64,000 nucleotides of DNA from Agrobacterium rosae (GCF_002915175.1 NZ_NXEJ01000003.1:186001-250000), one strand, 5' to 3'; shown: positions 34,646 through 43,719, counted from the first letter of the stretch. Notes: generated by a model not told the origin, from the sequence alone. Translations and numbers: made by a program.

Positions 34646-35368
34646 ATGTCAGACTTCACCCATATCAAACGAAGTGAGCACCTGCCAACGCGCATCGCTG
34701 CCGACATCGGTCGTGAGATTGACGAACGCCGTATCCTTCCCGGCCAGAAGCTGCCAACGGAACATAGCCTAGCGCAAACATTTGGCGTCAGCCGCTCGGT
34801 TGTGCGCGAGGCGATCGCTCACCTTCGCAACGAGGGACTGGTAGAGTCGCGGCAAGGCGTGGGTGCCTTCGCAACGGAAATCCAGCATCGGCAGTCAATC
34901 CGCATCGGAGCGAGCCAACTGGACGACCGCGAAAACTTCCGCAGCCTGTTCCACATCCGGTTCGCTTTGGAGATAGAGGCTGCGCGGTTGGCCGCACTTC
35001 ATCACAAACGCGAGGACATCGCTAAACTCGACGTGGCACTAGCGCAAATGACCGGCGCTGAAAAATGGACCGAGCAGGGCATCGTCGCAGATCTGGCCTT
35101 TCACAAGGCGGTCGCCGGAGCAACTCATAATGAGTATTTTCTTCAATTCATAAGTTTCATTGCCGAAAAAACGCATATCGCCATCAACGCAGCGCGAGCA
35201 TCGGCAGTGCTTGAAAAGATCGTCGAGATAACAATCGCCGAACATGTGGCGATCAGGGATTCGATTGCGAGCGGCGATCCTGACAAAGCCAAGACTGCAA
35301 TGACTGACCATTTGGAGGGCGCGGCTGGACGATTGAATCTGGAATTGGGGCCGCGACACATATACTAG
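34646..35368 (+). CDS. FadR-type GntR transcriptional regulator (FCD domain)
   Basis: Regulator of 240 residues. The N-terminal winged helix contains PGQKLPTEHSLAQTFGVSRSVVREAI; the C-terminal FCD domain carries the metal-site residues D and H in ADLAFHKAV and H in DHLEGAAG. It follows the FAD oxidase gene by 14 bp and precedes the TRAP importer. The dyads at 33027 and 35434 flank the gene and are its likely sites. Confidence 0.9.
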   Translation: MSDFTHIKRSEHLPTRIAADIGREIDERRILPGQKLPTEHSLAQTFGVSRSVVREAIAHLRNEGLVESRQGVGAFATEIQHRQSIRIGASQLDDRENFRSLFHIRFALEIEAARLAALHHKREDIAKLDVALAQMTGAEKWTEQGIVADLAFHKAVAGATHNEYFLQFISFIAEKTHIAINAARASAVLEKIVEITIAEHVAIRDSIASGDPDKAKTAMTDHLEGAAGRLNLELGPRHIY

Positions 35369-35789
35369 CGGTCACTTTTTGGATTAGTTCTACGATCGTC
35401 TAGACAGATGCAAAAAGGCGGACTAAGACAACACCATGTTGTCGGACATCCGACAACATGGGGAGAGTGGAGGCTCTCCCTTGAGAAATTGGAGGGTTTC
35501 TTGGCAAATTCGGTGACAGTATCTGCCACTACCATCGTGCCGAACCACATTGCGAGTGGTGGCTTTACGCTCATGGCTGCACGATATGCCAAAATCAGCC
35601 TTAATTTAAAAAGTGGTGACGGAGGCGAGATGACCGGTATCAGCCCTGTACTGGTGATCAGCCGTTCATCGCAAAACCTGAGCTCGCACCACTCAACAGA
35701 AATCACCACACCCGAATGGCACTATGCTCACTCGGGTCGGGAACAAGCGCGGCTTGGGCGTTTGTAACAGACCTCGGGGGGAGGGGAAA
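35369..35789. other. Regulatory gap upstream of the TRAP genes
   Basis: A 421 bp stretch with no supported gene. It holds the 28 bp dyad at 35434-35461. The rest is probably the TRAP promoter and leader. Confidence 0.6.
35434..35461. promoter_or_regulatory. 28 bp inverted repeat, candidate GntR operator
   Basis: Two perfect 13-base arms (CCATGTTGTCGGA and its complement) surround a central CA. The half-site TTGTCGGA is the FadR-type core and is shared with the dyad at 33027. It lies 66 bp after the GntR stop and about 330 bp before the TRAP small-subunit gene. Confidence 0.6.
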
Positions 35790-36323
35790 ATGCAAAAGCT
35801 AAACGATCTATTTTACAAGTTCCTTGAAATACTGCTGATCCTTCTTCTGGCAGGCATGGCGCTGATGGTGTTCGGAAATGTCGTGCTGCGCTACGGCTTT
35901 AATCAGGGCATAAACGTATCAGACGAGATGTCGCGCTACTTTTTCGTTTGGCTCACCTTCATCGGTGCAGTGGTGGCATTTCGTGAACATTCCCATCTCG
36001 GCGTCGAATCTTTAGTGGCCATCCTCGGGCGCAAGGGTCGCATCGCCTGCATGATCCTCACCAACATGGTCATTATCCTGTGCTCCGCCATTTTTTTCTG
36101 GGGCACTTGGGTCCAGCTTCCGATCAATTCCAGCATGGTCGCTCCGGTGACCGGGCTTTCGATGGCCTGGGTCTATGGCATCGGATTTTTCACAGGCGCT
36201 GGCTGCGTGCTGATTTCGCTCGAACGCCTCTTTCGCCTCCTGACCGGCCGTGTCACCGAAGATGAAATTGCGGCCTTTACAGGTGAAAATCTGTCAATCG
36301 AACAGATGGCGGAGCGCACCTGA
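35790..36323 (+). CDS. TRAP transporter small permease (DctQ-like)
   Basis: Small membrane subunit of about 177 residues with four probable helices (e.g. LEILLILLLAGMALMVFGNVVL and MILTNMVIILCSAIFFW). The start is the ATG at 35790 with a GAGGGG site; a longer frame lacks support. The conserved NVVLRYGFNQGINVSDEMSRY segment is the DctQ hallmark. One base overlaps the large subunit gene (TGATG). Confidence 0.9.
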   Translation: MQKLNDLFYKFLEILLILLLAGMALMVFGNVVLRYGFNQGINVSDEMSRYFFVWLTFIGAVVAFREHSHLGVESLVAILGRKGRIACMILTNMVIILCSAIFFWGTWVQLPINSSMVAPVTGLSMAWVYGIGFFTGAGCVLISLERLFRLLTGRVTEDEIAAFTGENLSIEQMAERT

Positions 36324-37600
36324 TGACACTCCTCGTCTTTATCGGCTCCTTGCTTGGCGCCATGGCCATCGGCGTACCAGTCGCTTTTTCCCTGATGTTC
36401 TGCGGCGTCATCCTCATGTGGTACATGGGAATGTTCAACAGCCAGATCATTGCCCAAAACATGATTGCGGGTGCCGACACATTCACATTGCTGGCAATTC
36501 CGTTTTTCATCCTTGCAGGCGAACTGATGAACTCCGGCGGACTGTCAAAGCGTATTATCGAATTTGCAATTGCACTTGTCGGCCACATCCGTGGTGGTCT
36601 CGGAATCGTCGCCATTGTTGCCGCCCTCATCATGGCGTCAATTTCTGGTTCGGCCGCGGCTGACACGGCGGCCCTTGCCGCCATCCTCATCCCGATGATG
36701 GCCAAAGCTGGCTACAATGTTCCCCGCTCGGGTGGCTTGATTGCTGCGGGTGGCATTATCGCACCCGTCATTCCTCCGTCCATGGCCTTCATTGTGTTTG
36801 GTGTCGCCGCCAATGTGTCGATCACCCAACTTTTCATGGCGGGCATATTTCCTGGTATACTGATGGGTGTTTCTCTCGTCATTACCTGGCTGATCGTCGT
36901 GCGCAAGGACAAGGTTAAGGCACTGCCGAAAACGTCCGGCAAAGAGCGCCTACAGGCCACAGGCCGCGCCTTATGGGCACTGGGAATGCCGGTGATCATC
37001 CTCGGCGGCATCAAGGCCGGCGTCGTGACACCTACTGAAGCAGCCGTTATTGCGGCGATCTACGCACTTTTCGTCGGAATGTTCGTCTATCGCGAACTCA
37101 AGCCTCGCGACCTGCCACACGTCATATTGCGAGCGGCCAAAACGACATCGGTCATCATGTTCCTGGTTTGCGCAGCGCTTGTCTCGGCGTGGCTGATTAC
37201 GGCAGCGAACATTCCTGCCGAAATCACTGGTTACATAGAGCCTCTGATCGACCGTCCAATCCTGCTTATGTTCGCCATCATGGTCCTGGTCCTGATCGTC
37301 GGCACAGCGCTGGACTTGACGCCGACAATCCTCATTCTGACGCCGGTCCTGATGCCGATCATCAAGCAGGCGGGCATCGACCCCGTCTATTTCGGAGTCA
37401 TGTTCATCATGAACAACTGTATCGGCCTTATCACGCCGCCCGTGGGCGTCGTTCTAAACGTTGTCAGTGGAGTTGGGAGAATTCCGCTTGGCAAGGTCAC
37501 GGTCGGCGTTCTGCCGTTCCTGATCGCCGAAACGCTCGTGCTTTTCCTGCTCGTTCTGTTTCCCGATCTCGTGATCGTCCCGGCCAGATGGTTGTACTGA
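36323..37600 (+). CDS. TRAP transporter large permease (DctM-like)
   Basis: Large membrane subunit of 425 residues with about twelve helices. GVPVAFSLMF at the start, IPFFILAGELMNSGG, and SGSAAADTAALAAILIPMM near residue 110 are DctM signature segments; the end has NNCIGLITPPVGVVLNV. It is the ion-coupled translocator that works with DctQ and DctP. Confidence 0.93.
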   Translation: MTLLVFIGSLLGAMAIGVPVAFSLMFCGVILMWYMGMFNSQIIAQNMIAGADTFTLLAIPFFILAGELMNSGGLSKRIIEFAIALVGHIRGGLGIVAIVAALIMASISGSAAADTAALAAILIPMMAKAGYNVPRSGGLIAAGGIIAPVIPPSMAFIVFGVAANVSITQLFMAGIFPGILMGVSLVITWLIVVRKDKVKALPKTSGKERLQATGRALWALGMPVIILGGIKAGVVTPTEAAVIAAIYALFVGMFVYRELKPRDLPHVILRAAKTTSVIMFLVCAALVSAWLITAANIPAEITGYIEPLIDRPILLMFAIMVLVLIVGTALDLTPTILILTPVLMPIIKQAGIDPVYFGVMFIMNNCIGLITPPVGVVLNVVSGVGRIPLGKVTVGVLPFLIAETLVLFLLVLFPDLVIVPARWLY

Positions 37601-37652
37601 CTGTCTCGCTACAAACCGTGCCAATTAACGTTCAAACTGGGAGGAATAAATC

Positions 37653-38660
37653 ATGAAGAAGCTACTTTTTGCGACGACCGCCATCGCCATGGCAATATCG
37701 GGCTCGGTTCCGGCCTTTGCCGAGTTCAATAGCCGAACCATTCGCGTTTCAAACGGCATAAACTCCGATCACCCGGTCGGCAACGGCATCAAGGCCATGC
37801 AGCAATGCCTGGATGAAAAGTCCGGCGGCAAGCTCAAATTGACGGCCTTTTGGGGTGGCGCTCTGGGCGGCGACCTTCAGGCAACACAGGCGCTGCGTTC
37901 CGGCGTCCAGGAAGCCGTGGTAACCTCGTCCTCGCCGCTCGTTGGCATCATTCCTGCACTCGGCGTTTTTGATCTGCCATTCCTTTTTGCAAGCCCCGAC
38001 GAGGCGTATAAGGTTCTCGACGGCAAGTTCGGCGACAACATGAACGAGAAGCTCGATGCCGCCGGTCTAATCAATCTGGCCTATTGGGAAAATGGTTTCC
38101 GTAATCTCTCCAATTCACAGCGACCAGTGAAGAAGTGGGAAGACTTTTCAGGCCTGAAGGTCAGGGTCATGCAGAACAACATTTTCCTCGACACCTTCCA
38201 GAATCTTGGGGCCAACGCTACACCCATGGCGTTCGGCGAAGTTTACTCGGCACTGGAAACCAAGGCGATCGACGCGCAAGAAAATCCCTACGTGACCATC
38301 GACACCTCAAAATTCTTCGAAGTGCAGAAGTACATCACCGAGACCAATCACGCCTACACGCCGTTCTTGTTCCTTTTCTCCAAGCCAATCTTTAATACCT
38401 ATACTCCGGATGAGCAGGCGGCGTTGCGTGAATGCGCGGTCGTCGGCCGTGATGTCGAGCGTCAGGTCATCGCGGAACTGAACAAGAAGTCGCTGGAAAA
38501 GATCAAGGAAGCAGGCCTTGAGGTGAACCAGCTCTCAGCGGAGGAGCAAGTCCGTATCCGCGAGAAGTCAATGGTGGTGTATGAGAAGCACAAGGAGCAG
38601 ATCGGCGCTGACGTCGTTGATGGTATCTTGGCAGAGCTGAAGACGATCCGCGCAAAATAG
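37653..38660 (+). CDS. TRAP transporter substrate-binding protein (DctP-like)
   Basis: Periplasmic binding protein of 335 residues with a signal peptide (LLFATTAIAMAISGSVPAFA, cleavage near residue 23). DctP motifs include YWENGFRNLSNS and the ligand-binding arginine region DFSGLKVRVMQNNIF. The ligand is probably a sugar acid such as erythronate or threonate, judged from denD nearby. A GGAGG site precedes the ATG. A hairpin terminator follows. Confidence 0.92.
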   Translation: MKKLLFATTAIAMAISGSVPAFAEFNSRTIRVSNGINSDHPVGNGIKAMQQCLDEKSGGKLKLTAFWGGALGGDLQATQALRSGVQEAVVTSSSPLVGIIPALGVFDLPFLFASPDEAYKVLDGKFGDNMNEKLDAAGLINLAYWENGFRNLSNSQRPVKKWEDFSGLKVRVMQNNIFLDTFQNLGANATPMAFGEVYSALETKAIDAQENPYVTIDTSKFFEVQKYITETNHAYTPFLFLFSKPIFNTYTPDEQAALRECAVVGRDVERQVIAELNKKSLEKIKEAGLEVNQLSAEEQVRIREKSMVVYEKHKEQIGADVVDGILAELKTIRAK

Positions 38661-38689
38661 GGCGCGCACGCCAATATGGAAATTTAACA

Positions 38690-38726
38690 GGCCCGCGTCG
38701 GATGTGATGCGGGCCCATTCGTTTTA
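38690..38726 (+). terminator. Rho-independent terminator after the TRAP operon
   Basis: GGCCCGC at 38690-38696 pairs with GCGGGCC at 38709-38715 around a 12-base loop; a CATTCGTTTT tract follows. Confidence 0.7.
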
Positions 38727-38887
38727 CGCCGCTACCTTCAAAAGCCAAACATGTGTCGGGCTGATTGGCTTCTGGCCCTCGGGGAGACCAAATTCGCACT
38801 GTCTTCGAATTTGGCGAACAACTTGGAGAGAATTATAGCTCCTTCGCATATGCCTGTGACAGTCGCTTTCCGTCGTTCGATGGAGAG

Positions 38888-39100
38888 TTATCTCATCGCC
38901 ATGACGGAGAAAAGAAGCGGCTTGTCGCCTGAATCCTGTCCCGCCGCAGCCGCAAGGGCGTTCCAATCTTTCACGCCGAATTGCTTCGCGAGTAATTCGA
39001 GGTGATTGCTGTGAGAACGGTCGATCTTGCGATCACTAAGAGCCTGTCGCAGGGCTTTCGCAAGCTGTTGGGTTCCACGCAGAACTGAGCCGTTTTTGCC
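38888..39100 (-). pseudogene. Possible glyoxalase-superfamily protein fragment
   Basis: A minus-strand frame reads LAKALRQALSDRKIDRSHSNH then LELLAKQFGVKDWNALAAAAG, a form typical of the small N-terminal helical region of glyoxalase-superfamily proteins (SHSQxLELxAKxFGFxDWNTL). It ends at a stop at 38888. No start or upstream domain is readable, so at most it is a remnant. Confidence 0.35.
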
Positions 39101-39182
39101 AGGCGCGCTTCCGTAGTACCGTGATCGCCTATCCGGCTTGGGATGCGGTCGCCAACGTTCTTGACGCGGCCAGGAGCGGTGG

Positions 39183-39395
39183 TTGGAAGCCAGTCATCTC
39201 CAGCAGGAGACCGAACGTCAGATAGCACGCGCTGCATTGGCTAACAGGGGCGACGACCTTGCGATCGTTGTCGACGTTCGGATGCGCATATGCAACGTTA
39301 ACGCAGCAGCAGCATTAGCGTTGGACAAATTAGCCATTATCGCTGAACGGCAGGGGAGGCTTCTTTCTGTGAGCCAGCGCTCGCGAACACAATTC
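39183..39395 (+). pseudogene. Possible LuxR/PAS regulator fragment
   Basis: A plus-strand frame contains LAIVVDVRMRICNVNAAAALAL...RQGRLLS, which resembles the linker between PAS and helix-turn-helix parts of LuxR-type regulators. Nothing recognisable continues on either side, and the sequence meets the truncated MFS gene at about 39396. The call is tentative. Confidence 0.25.
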
Positions 39396-39866
39396 CTACA
39401 GGCTCGAGGTGAGGGGCCAGAACAGTGTGGAGGCGAAACCCGCGATCAGGGTCAGATAGGTGATGTTGCGCTTGGCCACCGTCGGCTGAAGCTGAACCAA
39501 GAGCACAAAGGTGGCCCCGTACTGCACAAGGTTGGCGGCGACCCCGATGCCGATTAGGGCGGCGACATAGGTGATTCTGCCGGGCGCATATGCGCAGGCG
39601 ATCAGTGCTGCGGCAGCTACGGCGGAGCCAATGCTCATCATCACGCCTGCGCCGACGCGGTCAATGAGGCTGCCGAGCCACGACGCGGTGAAGCCGCCGA
39701 TCAGCAGGGCAACTGAAAGTGCGCCGAAGACCCATTCCTGCGACCAGCCGAGGCTTGCGCCCATATCCGGTGCCAGGATGCTGAAGCTGTAATAGAGGGT
39801 GCCGTTACCGATGATCTGGGTGACACCGAGTGCCAGGATGGCCGCGATTGGAAGTCTTGCGATCAT
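39396..39866 (-). pseudogene. MFS transporter, truncated, last gene of the ars operon
   Basis: Only the first ~156 residues (about four or five helices) of a major facilitator protein remain: [20 protein letters not shown] to LIAGFASTLFWPLT, then a stop two residues later. Full members run to about 400 residues with 12 helices, so the 3' two thirds are lost. The start overlaps the arsH stop (ATGA), so it was once a coupled ars-operon gene, probably for arsenical efflux. The loss coincides with the junk DNA at 38.7-39.4 kb. Confidence 0.75.
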
Positions 39867-40588
39867 ATGGACTTGAGGCTCACGCGCTGCTCCAGCTTCT
39901 CAGCGTCTTCCTTCCGCTCGCTGTAGCGATCGGTCAGGTAGCTAGATGCGTCCCGCGTCAGCAGCGTGAACTTTACCAGCTCCTCGCAAACGTCGACGAC
40001 CCGGTCGTAATAGGACGAGGGCTTCATACGCCCGTCTGCATCGAATTCCTGAAAGGCCTTCGCAACCGAGGACTGGTTGGGGATGGTGATCATTCGCATC
40101 CAGCGGCCAAGTACGCGCAGGTGGTTCACCGTGTTGAATGACTGGGAGCCGCCGGACACCTGCATCACCGCCAGCGTCTTGCCCTGCGTTGGGCGGATCG
40201 AGCCCACGGCCAGCGGAATCCAATCGATCTGCGCCTTCATGATACCGGTCATCGCGCCGTGACGCTCCGGCGAGATCCAGACATGGCCTTCCGACCATTG
40301 CGCCAGGTCGCGCAGTTCTTGGACTTTGGGGTGGGTGATCGGTGCGGCATCAGGCAACGGCAAATCTGTGGGATCGAAGATCTTCACCTCACAGCCCAGT
40401 TCTTCCAGCAACCTGCCCGCCTCGAACGCGAGCAAGCGACTGTACGATACCGTGCGCAGCGAGCCGTAAAGGATCAGGATGCGCGGCTTGTGGGTCGAAA
40501 ATGCCGGCCGCAGCGCGTCGAGGTCCGGCTGGCGCAGGTGGTCGCAGTCGAGAGCAGACAGATCAGCCAATGCGCTTGCCCTCCCCAT
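39863..40588 (-). CDS. arsH: Arsenical resistance protein ArsH (NADPH-dependent FMN reductase)
   Basis: Flavoprotein of about 241 residues; I chose the ATG at 40588, which overlaps arsC by 26 bp. The core [20 protein letters not shown] and [22 protein letters not shown] identify ArsH. ArsH oxidises trivalent organoarsenicals and has FMN/azoreductase activity. It lies between the glutaredoxin-type arsC and the truncated MFS gene. Confidence 0.9.
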   Translation of the reverse strand: MGRASALADLSALDCDHLRQPDLDALRPAFSTHKPRILILYGSLRTVSYSRLLAFEAGRLLEELGCEVKIFDPTDLPLPDAAPITHPKVQELRDLAQWSEGHVWISPERHGAMTGIMKAQIDWIPLAVGSIRPTQGKTLAVMQVSGGSQSFNTVNHLRVLGRWMRMITIPNQSSVAKAFQEFDADGRMKPSSYYDRVVDVCEELVKFTLLTRDASSYLTDRYSERKEDAEKLEQRVSLKSI

Positions 40589-40985
40589 CGAGAACCTGCT
40601 CGCCGTCTTCCTTGGTAAACGCACCCTTGTGCGTCTCCGGCAGGATGTCGAGTACGACTTCGGACGGGCGTGACAGCCGCGTTCCAAGTGGTGTCACCAC
40701 GAAGGGGCGGTTGATCAGGATCGGGGCCTTCAGCATGGCGTCGAGCAATTGGTTATCGGAAAGGTCAGGATTGTTGAGACCAAGCTCGGCATAGGGCGTG
40801 CCCTTCTCGCGAATGGCTTCGCGCACCGTGAGGCCTGCGTCGGCGATCATCTTTTGAAGCTGACTACGGCTCGGCGGGGAAGTCAGGTACTCGACAACGG
40901 TCGGCTCGATGCCGGCATTACGGATCAGCTCCAAGGTGTTGCGCGACGTGCCGCAAGCGGGATTGTGGTAGATGGTGACGTCCAT
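40563..40985 (-). CDS. arsC: Arsenate reductase, glutaredoxin-dependent (ArsC)
   Basis: Cytoplasmic arsenate reductase of 140 residues. The catalytic cysteine is in [14 protein letters not shown] (Cys12); the conserved arginines are in the [16 protein letters not shown] region. It reduces arsenate to arsenite, which the Acr3 pump exports. Four bp separate it from acr3. Confidence 0.92.
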   Translation of the reverse strand: MDVTIYHNPACGTSRNTLELIRNAGIEPTVVEYLTSPPSRSQLQKMIADAGLTVREAIREKGTPYAELGLNNPDLSDNQLLDAMLKAPILINRPFVVTPLGTRLSRPSEVVLDILPETHKGAFTKEDGEQVLDGEGKRIG

Positions 40986-40989
40986 GATC

Positions 40990-42030
40990 TCAGGCCTTTC
41001 TGATGGTGGCAGCGTTTGTCCGGACGGCAGCGCCGCGCTCGTACCAGCCCTTGCTGCGGTTGACGATCCAGACTACCGACAGCATCACCGGCACCTCGAC
41101 AAGGACGCCGACGACAGTGGCCAGCGCCGCGCCGGAGGTAAACCCGAACAGGCTGATGGCGGCAGCCACGGCCAGCTCGAAGAAGTTCGAGGCGCCGATC
41201 AGCGCCGAGGGACCGGCCACGCAATGCTCCTCGCCGCTGACGCGGTTCAGCACATAGGCGAGGCCTGAGTTGAAATAGACCTGGATCAGGATCGGCACGG
41301 CAAGGAGCGCGATGACCATCGGTTGCGCAATGATCTGCTCACCCTGGAAGCCGAACAGCAGCACGAGGGTTGTGAGCAGTGCCACCAGCGAGACCGGCTG
41401 CAGACGACCGGCCATGCGTTCGACGTCCGTGCTCCGGCGCAGAACCTGGGCGACGATCACGGGCAGGACGATATAGAGCACCACCGAGAGGATGAGCGTA
41501 TCCCACGGCACGGTGATGGCGGAAAGTCCCAACAGGAGGGCTACGATTGGCGCAAACGCCACTACCATGATCGCGTCGTTGAGCGCCACCTGGCTCAGCG
41601 TGAAGTGTGGCTCGCCTTTGGTCAGGTTGGACCAGACGAACACCATAGCCGTGCAGGGTGCCGCCGCAAGAATGATCAGGCCTGCGATGTAGCTGTCGAT
41701 CTGGGTTTCCGGCAGATACGGTCGGAACAGCCAGCCGATGAACAGCCAGCCAAGCAGCGCCATGGAGAATGGCTTGACCGCCCAGTTGATGAACAGGGTG
41801 ACGCCGATACCGCGCCAGTGGCGACCGACCTGGGCCAGAGATGTAAAATCGATCTTGAGCAGCATCGGGATGATCATCAGCCAGATCAGCACCGCTACTG
41901 GCAGGTTGACCTTGGCGACTTCCACCGCACCGATGGCTTGGAACACGTTCGGCATCAGGTGCCCGAGCCCAATTCCGACAACGATGCACAGGGCGACCCA
42001 TACGGTTAGGTAACGCTCGAACGTGGACAT
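40990..42030 (-). CDS. arsB: Arsenite efflux transporter Acr3
   Basis: Membrane transporter of 346 residues with about ten helices. FERYLTVWVALCIVVGIGLGH and the conserved LAAAPCTAMVFVWS (catalytic Cys) mark the ACR3 family. It exports arsenite. It shares one base with the upstream phosphatase-type arsenate reductase gene. Confidence 0.93.
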   Translation of the reverse strand: MSTFERYLTVWVALCIVVGIGLGHLMPNVFQAIGAVEVAKVNLPVAVLIWLMIIPMLLKIDFTSLAQVGRHWRGIGVTLFINWAVKPFSMALLGWLFIGWLFRPYLPETQIDSYIAGLIILAAAPCTAMVFVWSNLTKGEPHFTLSQVALNDAIMVVAFAPIVALLLGLSAITVPWDTLILSVVLYIVLPVIVAQVLRRSTDVERMAGRLQPVSLVALLTTLVLLFGFQGEQIIAQPMVIALLAVPILIQVYFNSGLAYVLNRVSGEEHCVAGPSALIGASNFFELAVAAAISLFGFTSGAALATVVGVLVEVPVMLSVVWIVNRSKGWYERGAAVRTNAATIRKA

Positions 42031-42560
42031 CAGGCGACCTGCCCCTGCGGGCGGGTGCCGCCTTCAAGCGCGCCAATCTCGCGAAGGCGGGTTTCCAGCG
42101 CCAGCTTGTCGATCGACGTCAGTGGCAGACTGAGAAACGCGGAGATCCGGTTTTTGAGGAAGCGCGCGGTCTTGGAGAATGCTCGGTCCTTCTCGATCTC
42201 TGTGCCTTCAACGGCGGCCGGGTCCTCGACACCCCAGTGAGCGGCCATCGGGTGGCCAAGCCACACAGGGCGGGCTTCGCCAGCGGCGTTGTCGCAGACC
42301 GTGAAAATGAAATCCATTTGCGGGGCGCCGGGTTCGGCGAACTCATCCCAGGTTTTTGAGCGAAAGCCGGTGGACTCGTAACCGAGGGCGCGCAGCGTAT
42401 CGAGGGCCAGCGGGTGCACTTGCCCCTTGGGTCGGCGACCTGCCGAATAGGCCTTGAAGCGCCCCTTTCCTTCGCCGTTGAGGATGGACTCGGCAAGGAT
42501 CGAGCGGGCGGAATTGCCGGTGCATAGGAACAGGACACTAAAGATGCGGTCGCTGATCAT
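42030..42560 (-). CDS. arsC: Arsenate reductase, LMW phosphatase type (ArsC)
   Basis: Protein of 176 residues in the low-molecular-weight tyrosine phosphatase family. The P-loop CTGNSARS lies at residues 13-20 and the acid-loop segment FTVCDNAAGE near residue 85. It is the thioredoxin-coupled type, so this operon has two unrelated arsenate reductases. It overlaps arsR by 4 bp (ATGA). Confidence 0.9.
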   Translation of the reverse strand: MISDRIFSVLFLCTGNSARSILAESILNGEGKGRFKAYSAGRRPKGQVHPLALDTLRALGYESTGFRSKTWDEFAEPGAPQMDFIFTVCDNAAGEARPVWLGHPMAAHWGVEDPAAVEGTEIEKDRAFSKTARFLKNRISAFLSLPLTSIDKLALETRLREIGALEGGTRPQGQVA

Positions 42561-42916
42561 CGCAGGTTCTCCGAAGTGGACAGGTCGCAGCAGGGGGTGA
42601 GAGCGGTAATCAGGGGCACACAGAGTTCGGCGCTGCCGCCGCAGCAGTCCTTGACAAGGTACAGGGTCAGGTCGCGCAGCGCATCGATCTCGGCGCGGTA
42701 GATGATCGAGCGGCTGTGGCGCTCGCCTCTAATCAGACCGGCGCGCGACAGGATCGCAAGGTGGGCTGACATAGTGTTCTGTGGCACCCCGAGCAGGCGG
42801 GCGAGTTCACCCGCGGGCACGCCCTCCGGTTCGTGACGGACCAGCAGTCGGAAGGTGTCCAGACGGGTGGATTGGGCAAGGGCGGCAAGCGCCGCGATAG
42901 CATCATCTGATTCCAT
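42557..42916 (-). CDS. arsR: ArsR family transcriptional repressor
   Basis: Repressor of 119 residues. Winged helix near 30-75 (GVPAGELARLLGVPQNTMSAHLAILSRAGLI split across the helix-turn-helix). There is no ELCVCDL-type metal site in the recognition helix; the cysteines lie near the C-terminus (VKDCCGG and TPCCDL), as in the Acr3-linked ArsR group. It heads the operon and likely represses it in the absence of arsenite. Confidence 0.9.
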   Translation of the reverse strand: MESDDAIAALAALAQSTRLDTFRLLVRHEPEGVPAGELARLLGVPQNTMSAHLAILSRAGLIRGERHSRSIIYRAEIDALRDLTLYLVKDCCGGSAELCVPLITALTPCCDLSTSENLR

Positions 42917-42919
42917 GCA

Positions 42920-42933
42920 TCCAGATTATTGGA
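42920..42933. promoter_or_regulatory. Candidate ArsR operator
   Basis: TCCAGATTATTGGA, an inverted TCCA/TGGA pair, lies 4-17 bases upstream of the arsR start, within an AT-rich stretch (ttattggatatatgg). Its position close to the start suits autorepression; the match to ArsR sites is inference. Confidence 0.35.
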
Positions 42934-43141
42934 TATATGGCTATTGTCAAGCATCTTCAGCTCGTTTGCGGTACGACCTCATATTGGTAAGCTTGTACTT
43001 TCAGCATAAAATCCAGGGTGACATCACCGCTGTTGGCGCAAAGCCGCCGAACTCGCCGACCCAAACCGGCCATTCGGCAGAGCAAACAGATGCCTAGCTT
43101 GAGAATTTGACACAGACAGAACCACTGAACTGGGGGTCGGA

Positions 43142-43163
43142 GGTTCGAGCCAATTCAAGGTGA
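43142..43163 (+). repeat. GGTTC-N8-TCAAGGYGR motif, copy D
   Basis: GGTTC, then gagccaat, then TCAAGGTGA. It abuts the left end of direct repeat copy 2, 8 bases away. Confidence 0.5.
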
Positions 43164-43171
43164 CGCTACTT

Positions 43172-43719
43172 CGTGTCTTGCTCAAATTGATTACGCCTCT
43201 GGCCAGAAATCTTCCACTGACCGTCGGCGGTGGCGAAAGTTGGCTTCTTTGCCTAGCCGGTCGAAGAGCCGCGCCGCCGTCAACCCAATCAGCAGAAGGA
43301 CGGGAGCGGCCAGCTGCGCTAACCAAATCATCGGCTCTGGCCATTGCAGACACGCAGCAAATATGGCTCCCACCACGGAGGCTGCAAGGGTCAGCAGGAG
43401 ACTGATCACGGCACCCGAAGCCATCGCTACGATCAAAGCGAAAGTCACAACTATAAGATAGACAATACTGAACATAGGTCTTTCTCGGACTGACGGATAA
43501 CCGTCCAGCGCGGCTTCCGTAGCTGCTGCGAGAAGTGGACACTCTAAAGAATATGTGATCCGCGTTAACAGCCTGATAATGTAAGCCCCGGCAGTCCTAC
43601 GTCACATGCCAATGATTTAGAAAACCATCGATGGGTTTCCTCATTTAACTTGTCATCACTTTGGTAGAAGCAATGCCGCAGCAAGAAGCTGGTCGCGATC
43701 TCGCAGGCCTTCATTGTAG
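43172..43719. repeat. Direct repeat, copy 2 (~548 bp)
   Basis: Same orientation and gene content as 30190-30733: the 94-residue membrane protein gene and the end of a small upstream gene, here complete. The copies bracket the bio remnants, the denD-TRAP module and the ars operon. Confidence 0.85.
43191..43475 (-). CDS. Small three-helix membrane protein, duplicate 2
   Basis: Protein of 94 residues, close paralogue of the protein encoded at 30208-30492 (most residues identical; differences such as WSDT to WPEA at the end). Three probable membrane helices and a positively charged tail (REANFRRSR versus KEANFRHRR). It follows the 63-residue gene on the same strand by 180 bp. Function is unknown. 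Confidence 0.6.
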   Translation of the reverse strand: MFSIVYLIVVTFALIVAMASGAVISLLLTLAASVVGAIFAACLQWPEPMIWLAQLAAPVLLLIGLTAARLFDRLGKEANFRHRRRSVEDFWPEA

